Below, in pieces: positions 36,966 through 39,726 of a DNA stretch of 39,726 bases; the first letter of the stretch is position 1; each line of letters begins with the position of its first letter. The notes under the pieces were generated by a model. That model had not been told where the DNA came from, ran no database searches, and was given only the letters and a program-made list of their open reading frames with translations. The stretch is from assembly GCA_003851245.1 (NCBI GenBank), contig BHEP01000024.1, forward strand, positions 1 through 39,726. Direction: 5' to 3'. The stretch is from Bacteroidales bacterium. GTDB lineage: Bacteria; Bacteroidota; Bacteroidia; Bacteroidales; Azobacteroidaceae. The translations under genes and the position numbers were made by a program.

Positions 36966-38210
36966 TTGAATTTCGAAGATCTTCCTATCATAGAGCCCAT
37001 CCTTCGGGCCATAAAAGAAGAAGGATATACACAGCCAACACCCATTCAGGAACAAGCAATACCTATTTTGCTTGCCGGACGAGACCTCTTGGGTTGTGCG
37101 CAAACAGGAACAGGTAAAACAGCAGCTTTTGCCATCCCAATACTTCAATTGCTACAAGAACAAGCTTCTAAGCCAGGACGGAAAACTATAGGCGCTCTCA
37201 TTCTTACTCCTACCAGGGAGTTGGCAATACAGATTGGCGAAAGTTTTGCCTCTTATGGCAAATATACTAAGGTGCGACATACCGTTATTTTTGGTGGCGT
37301 GAGCCAGATGACACAGGTAAATGCCATACGACAAGGGGTAGATGTGCTCATTGCAACTCCCGGTCGCTTGATGGATCTTATGGATCAAGGCATTATAAGC
37401 CTAAAAGACTTAAAGATTTTTACCTTAGACGAGGCAGACAGGATGTTAGACATGGGTTTTGTGCGAGATGTGAGAAAGATTCTCACCAAAATACCCAAAG
37501 AGCGTCAGTCCTTGTTTTTTTCAGCTACCATGCCCACGGATATTGCGCAATTGGCAGACACCATTTTGCGTAATCCAGAGACGGTGAAGGTAACCCCAGT
37601 CTCCTCGACTGTAGATGTGATAGATCAATCGCTTTACCACGTAAGCAAGGCCAATAAAACAAGCCTCCTGATTCACCTCCTAGACGATGAGGCAATTGCC
37701 ACTGTACTTGTGTTTACACGCACCAAGCATGGAGCCGACAAGATTGTTAGGTCTTTGTGCAAGGAAAATATTAAATCGGCAGCAATCCATGGCAATAAGT
37801 CTCAAAACGCACGTCAAAAGGCTCTTAGCGACTTCAAATCCAGACATTTGCGGGTGCTGGTAGCAACTGATATTGCTGCTCGCGGCATAGATATTGATGA
37901 GCTTTCGCATGTTATAAACTACGATATACCCAACATTCCTGAAACCTATGTACATAGAATAGGGCGTACAGGACGAGCTGGGCTCTCGGGTGTAGCCATG
38001 TCTTTTTGCCAAGAAGATGAAACCACCTATCTCAAAGATATTCTCAAACTTATAAAGCGCAATATTCGTGTCATTGACGAGCATCCCTTTCCCTTGGAAT
38101 ATACTTCGCAGCAATCAAGTTATTCAGACAAACCTGCAATTAAGGCACCAGCGCATAAGAGGCCTGCTGCTGCTAGATTGGAGAGACCTAGGCTGATAAA
38201 GCGAAACTAG
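36966..38210 (+). CDS. DEAD-box ATP-dependent RNA helicase, RhlE-like
   Basis: Unwinds short RNA duplexes in ribosome assembly or mRNA turnover. 414 aa from a TTG start at 36966. No ATG is available near the conserved start, and the TTG opens the family N-terminus ([20 protein letters not shown]). Motifs in order: Q motif [21 protein letters not shown], Ia PTRELAIQ, Ib [57 protein letters not shown] basic C-terminal tail ([18 protein letters not shown]) follows. The frame is open back to 36930, but that overlaps the promoter. RhlE is the best subfamily match, but this is a judgement call. Confidence 0.93.
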   Translation: MNFEDLPIIEPILRAIKEEGYTQPTPIQEQAIPILLAGRDLLGCAQTGTGKTAAFAIPILQLLQEQASKPGRKTIGALILTPTRELAIQIGESFASYGKYTKVRHTVIFGGVSQMTQVNAIRQGVDVLIATPGRLMDLMDQGIISLKDLKIFTLDEADRMLDMGFVRDVRKILTKIPKERQSLFFSATMPTDIAQLADTILRNPETVKVTPVSSTVDVIDQSLYHVSKANKTSLLIHLLDDEAIATVLVFTRTKHGADKIVRSLCKENIKSAAIHGNKSQNARQKALSDFKSRHLRVLVATDIAARGIDIDELSHVINYDIPNIPETYVHRIGRTGRAGLSGVAMSFCQEDETTYLKDILKLIKRNIRVIDEHPFPLEYTSQQSSYSDKPAIKAPAHKRPAAARLERPRLIKRN

Positions 38211-38226
38211 GAATATTTTTCAAAAG

Positions 38227-38263
38227 AGATCTGTCGCTTCTAAAGCAGCAGATCTTTTTTTTT
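38227..38263 (+). terminator. Terminator after the DEAD-box helicase gene
   Basis: AGATCTG (38227-38233) pairs with CAGATCT (38249-38255) and GCTT (38236-38239) with AAGC (38243-38246) around a 3-nt loop. Nine T follow. It should keep helicase transcription out of the CRISPR-cas genes. Confidence 0.9.
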
Positions 38264-38331
38264 GTTCTAAGGCATTCAAAAGTATTCTGTATTTGCGTTT
38301 TAGTTGAAATATTTTTTGCTGCCAAACAAGA

Positions 38332-38399
38332 GTTTATCATTAAAAAACACTTATATTTGTGCGATATATTTAATCGCACAATCGTATTTAATGATAAAC
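38332..38399 (+). promoter_or_regulatory. Nested inverted repeats around the cas6 promoter
   Basis: An outer perfect 13-bp inverted repeat (GTTTATCATTAAA at 38332-38344, TTTAATGATAAAC at 38387-38399) encloses an inner perfect 9-bp repeat (TTGTGCGAT at 38357-38365, ATCGCACAA at 38373-38381) with a 7-nt spacer. A -7 box TATATTTG (38352-38359) overlaps the inner left arm; no TTG is found at -33. The outer right arm ends 4 nt before the cas6 ATG. Inner repeat: operator-like. Outer repeat: would sequester the start region only in transcripts that begin upstream. Confidence 0.6.
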
Positions 38400-38403
38400 A
38401 TAT

Positions 38404-39243
38404 ATGAAACTCCACCTTACATTAAATCAAGCCCAAGGCAGTATTATACCAATCAACTACCAGTATCCCTTGGCATCAGGAATATATAAGATAATCGCTC
38501 AAGGAAATGCCGATTACGCCTCTTTCTTGCACGAGCACGCGTATAAGAAAGAGGGTTCACTCAAGGCATTCAAACTCTTTACCTTTTCAGATCTTCGTAG
38601 CCCCTTTCAGATTCAAGGCGATAGATTGCTGCTATGTTCAAAAGAATCCATTGTAGATGTTTGTTTTCATATCCCAGATGCTGCTACTCACTTTGTGCGC
38701 GGACTATTCGTGGATCAGGTGATAGAAATTGCCGATAGAAAATCCAAGGCTAGGTTTGATATTGCACAAGTAGAAGTTGTTCCATTGTGGGATGAGCCAC
38801 TTGCTGCCCGCACAAGCAAGCAGGTGCTTCTACGGCCGCTTTCTCCAATGGTGATTGGACGCAAAAATGTGCGAGGCTATTCAGATTATTTATCTCCCCA
38901 CGACAGCGATTTTATTGCAGGACTAATTTTTAGTTGGAAAGAAAAATATGCTACTGTCTATGGTAGTGCACAGGCGGAAGCTGATTTTGCCTCACTTTCG
39001 GTAAGGGTAATCGGCAAAGAAAATACCAGATCAAGACTCATTACAATCAAAGAGGGAAGTCCTGAAGAAACCAAAGTCAGAGGATTTCTTGGCTTCTCCC
39101 TCGAAGTGCAAGCTCTGGTAGAAGTTCTTGAACTTGCCTTAAATGCTGGTATAGGAATGAATTGCAGTATGGGATTTGGATGTGTGGGGCTGGTGAGGTT
39201 AGAAGAGAATTACTATATTTACAGTCATAGAATCGAAGAATAA
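38404..39243 (+). CDS. cas6: CRISPR-associated endoribonuclease Cas6
   Basis: Cuts CRISPR transcripts within each repeat to make crRNAs. 279 aa, two ferredoxin-like folds. The N-terminal IPINYQYPLASGIYKI pattern is typical. Y28, H43 and K49 have exactly the spacing of the Y31/H46/K52 active site of Pyrococcus Cas6. The C-terminal glycine-rich loop GIGMNCSMGFG fits GhGxxxxxGhG perfectly. KLFTFSDLRSPFQI also matches the family. It is the first gene of the operon, 12 nt (including a short upstream ATG-TGA frame) before a Cas8-like gene, so this is a type I system. The repeat array and adaptation genes are outside the window. Confidence 0.95.
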   Translation: MKLHLTLNQAQGSIIPINYQYPLASGIYKIIAQGNADYASFLHEHAYKKEGSLKAFKLFTFSDLRSPFQIQGDRLLLCSKESIVDVCFHIPDAATHFVRGLFVDQVIEIADRKSKARFDIAQVEVVPLWDEPLAARTSKQVLLRPLSPMVIGRKNVRGYSDYLSPHDSDFIAGLIFSWKEKYATVYGSAQAEADFASLSVRVIGKENTRSRLITIKEGSPEETKVRGFLGFSLEVQALVEVLELALNAGIGMNCSMGFGCVGLVRLEENYYIYSHRIEE

Positions 39244-39254
39244 AAAATGCATTT

Positions 39255-39726
39255 ATGATAAGAGAGTTTGTTGAATTTACTAAAAAGCTTGATCCTCAAA
39301 TGAAAAATAAGGGAATTCAGGCAAAAGATGGGGTGCATATACTGATAAGTATATCGAGTGATGGTACCTATACATACAAAAGTGAGTTTTCTCAGAAGAT
39401 TGCAAATTCTGATTTTATTCAGCGTTGTGCAGTCTTAGCGGCAAATGCATGGATGATAGATACAAATAAATGTTTTGATGCTCCCTCTAAGGGTATTCAT
39501 TCTTGCTCTCCTTACTGTTTGGCATTTAAAACTTATTTCTTGACTGGGGGAGCCAGCAGTCTAGGTACAGAAAAACAAAATAAAAAGAAAAAAGATATTC
39601 CTGCAAGACTAAAAAAATATTTTGAACTGGCTTCAGCTCTGATAGATCCATCTTCGGAAGAAATACAGCCTTATGCAAATGCCATCACATTTTTTAAGAA
39701 AATTTTTATAGAAGGATCTTTTAATG
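39255..39726 (+). CDS. Cas8-like large subunit of a type I CRISPR effector, 5' part (runs off right edge)
   Basis: 157 codons are visible from the ATG at 39255 (MIREFVEFTKKLDPQ). Start and frame are clear: the gene follows cas6 closely, with A-rich sequence before it and no stop to the edge. The segment CFDAPSKGIHSCSPYCLAFK, with three Cys, then FLTGGASS, resembles the N-terminal region of Cas8b (Csh1/TM1802-type) proteins of subtype I-B, which follow cas6 in many Bacteroidota I-B operons. Cas8 recognises the PAM and recruits Cas3. The assignment rests partly on context. Confirmation would come from cas7, cas5 and cas3 downstream. Confidence 0.7.
   Translation, partial: MIREFVEFTKKLDPQMKNKGIQAKDGVHILISISSDGTYTYKSEFSQKIANSDFIQRCAVLAANAWMIDTNKCFDAPSKGIHSCSPYCLAFKTYFLTGGASSLGTEKQNKKKKDIPARLKKYFELASALIDPSSEEIQPYANAITFFKKIFIEGSFN

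Noticed and set aside
38211..38403. CRISPR array next to cas6
   Set aside because: Only one pair of nested inverted repeats exists; there are no regularly spaced direct repeats. The array must be outside the window if present.

Overview
The window looks like a chromosome segment of an AT-rich Bacteroidota bacterium, most likely order Bacteroidales. The main signs are a SusC/SusD pair with a FecI/FecR-type sigma/anti-sigma module, promoters of the Bacteroidota form TTG-N20-TAnnTTTG, almost no Shine-Dalgarno sequences, a zinc-free L36 and S14, and a coiled-coil membrane protein of a kind I associate with Bacteroidales. I cannot name the genus from the sequence. No rRNA, tRNA, insertion sequence or CRISPR repeat array is visible.

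Positions 1-8300 (minus strand) form one end of a polysaccharide utilisation locus (PUL), read right to left: ECF sigma factor, FecR-type anti-sigma factor, an STN-containing SusC/RagA receptor, a SusD lipoprotein and the 5' part of a GH95-type alpha-L-fucosidase cut by the left edge. The layout fits trans-envelope signalling: glycan at SusC signals through its STN domain to FecR, which frees the sigma factor to transcribe the locus. Opposite the susC leader lie a plus-strand promoter-like box and a plus-strand terminator, which predict a small antisense RNA over the susC start codon.

Positions 8400-17000 hold housekeeping and envelope genes: a LysE-type exporter and malate dehydrogenase (minus), a coiled-coil membrane protein plus a TIGR01777-type epimerase (plus), then an M23 peptidase - dxr - rseP cluster and a deacetylase-like protein (minus).

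Positions 17100-35530 are a complete str-S10-spc-alpha ribosomal supercluster on the plus strand: rpsL, rpsG, fusA, then rpsJ through rplQ, with secY, map, infA and rpoA in the usual places. tuf and adk, which sit in this cluster in some bacteria, are absent here. Spacing is tight except at four structured gaps (rpsL-rpsG, fusA-rpsJ, rpsN-rpsH, rpsK-rpsD), which are candidates for autogenous control. The rpsN-rpsH gap folds into a hairpin with an internal loop resembling the S8 site of 16S rRNA, just upstream of the S8 gene.

Positions 35570-38260 hold enolase and a DEAD-box RNA helicase, each ended by a clear terminator. From 38330 to the right edge a type I CRISPR-Cas operon begins: cas6 with a readable Y/H/K catalytic set, then the 5' part of a Cas8-like large-subunit gene. 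Nested perfect inverted repeats span the cas6 promoter and reach to within 4 nt of its start codon. The antisense RNA, the cas6 leader and the S8-like hairpin are the observations most worth following up.
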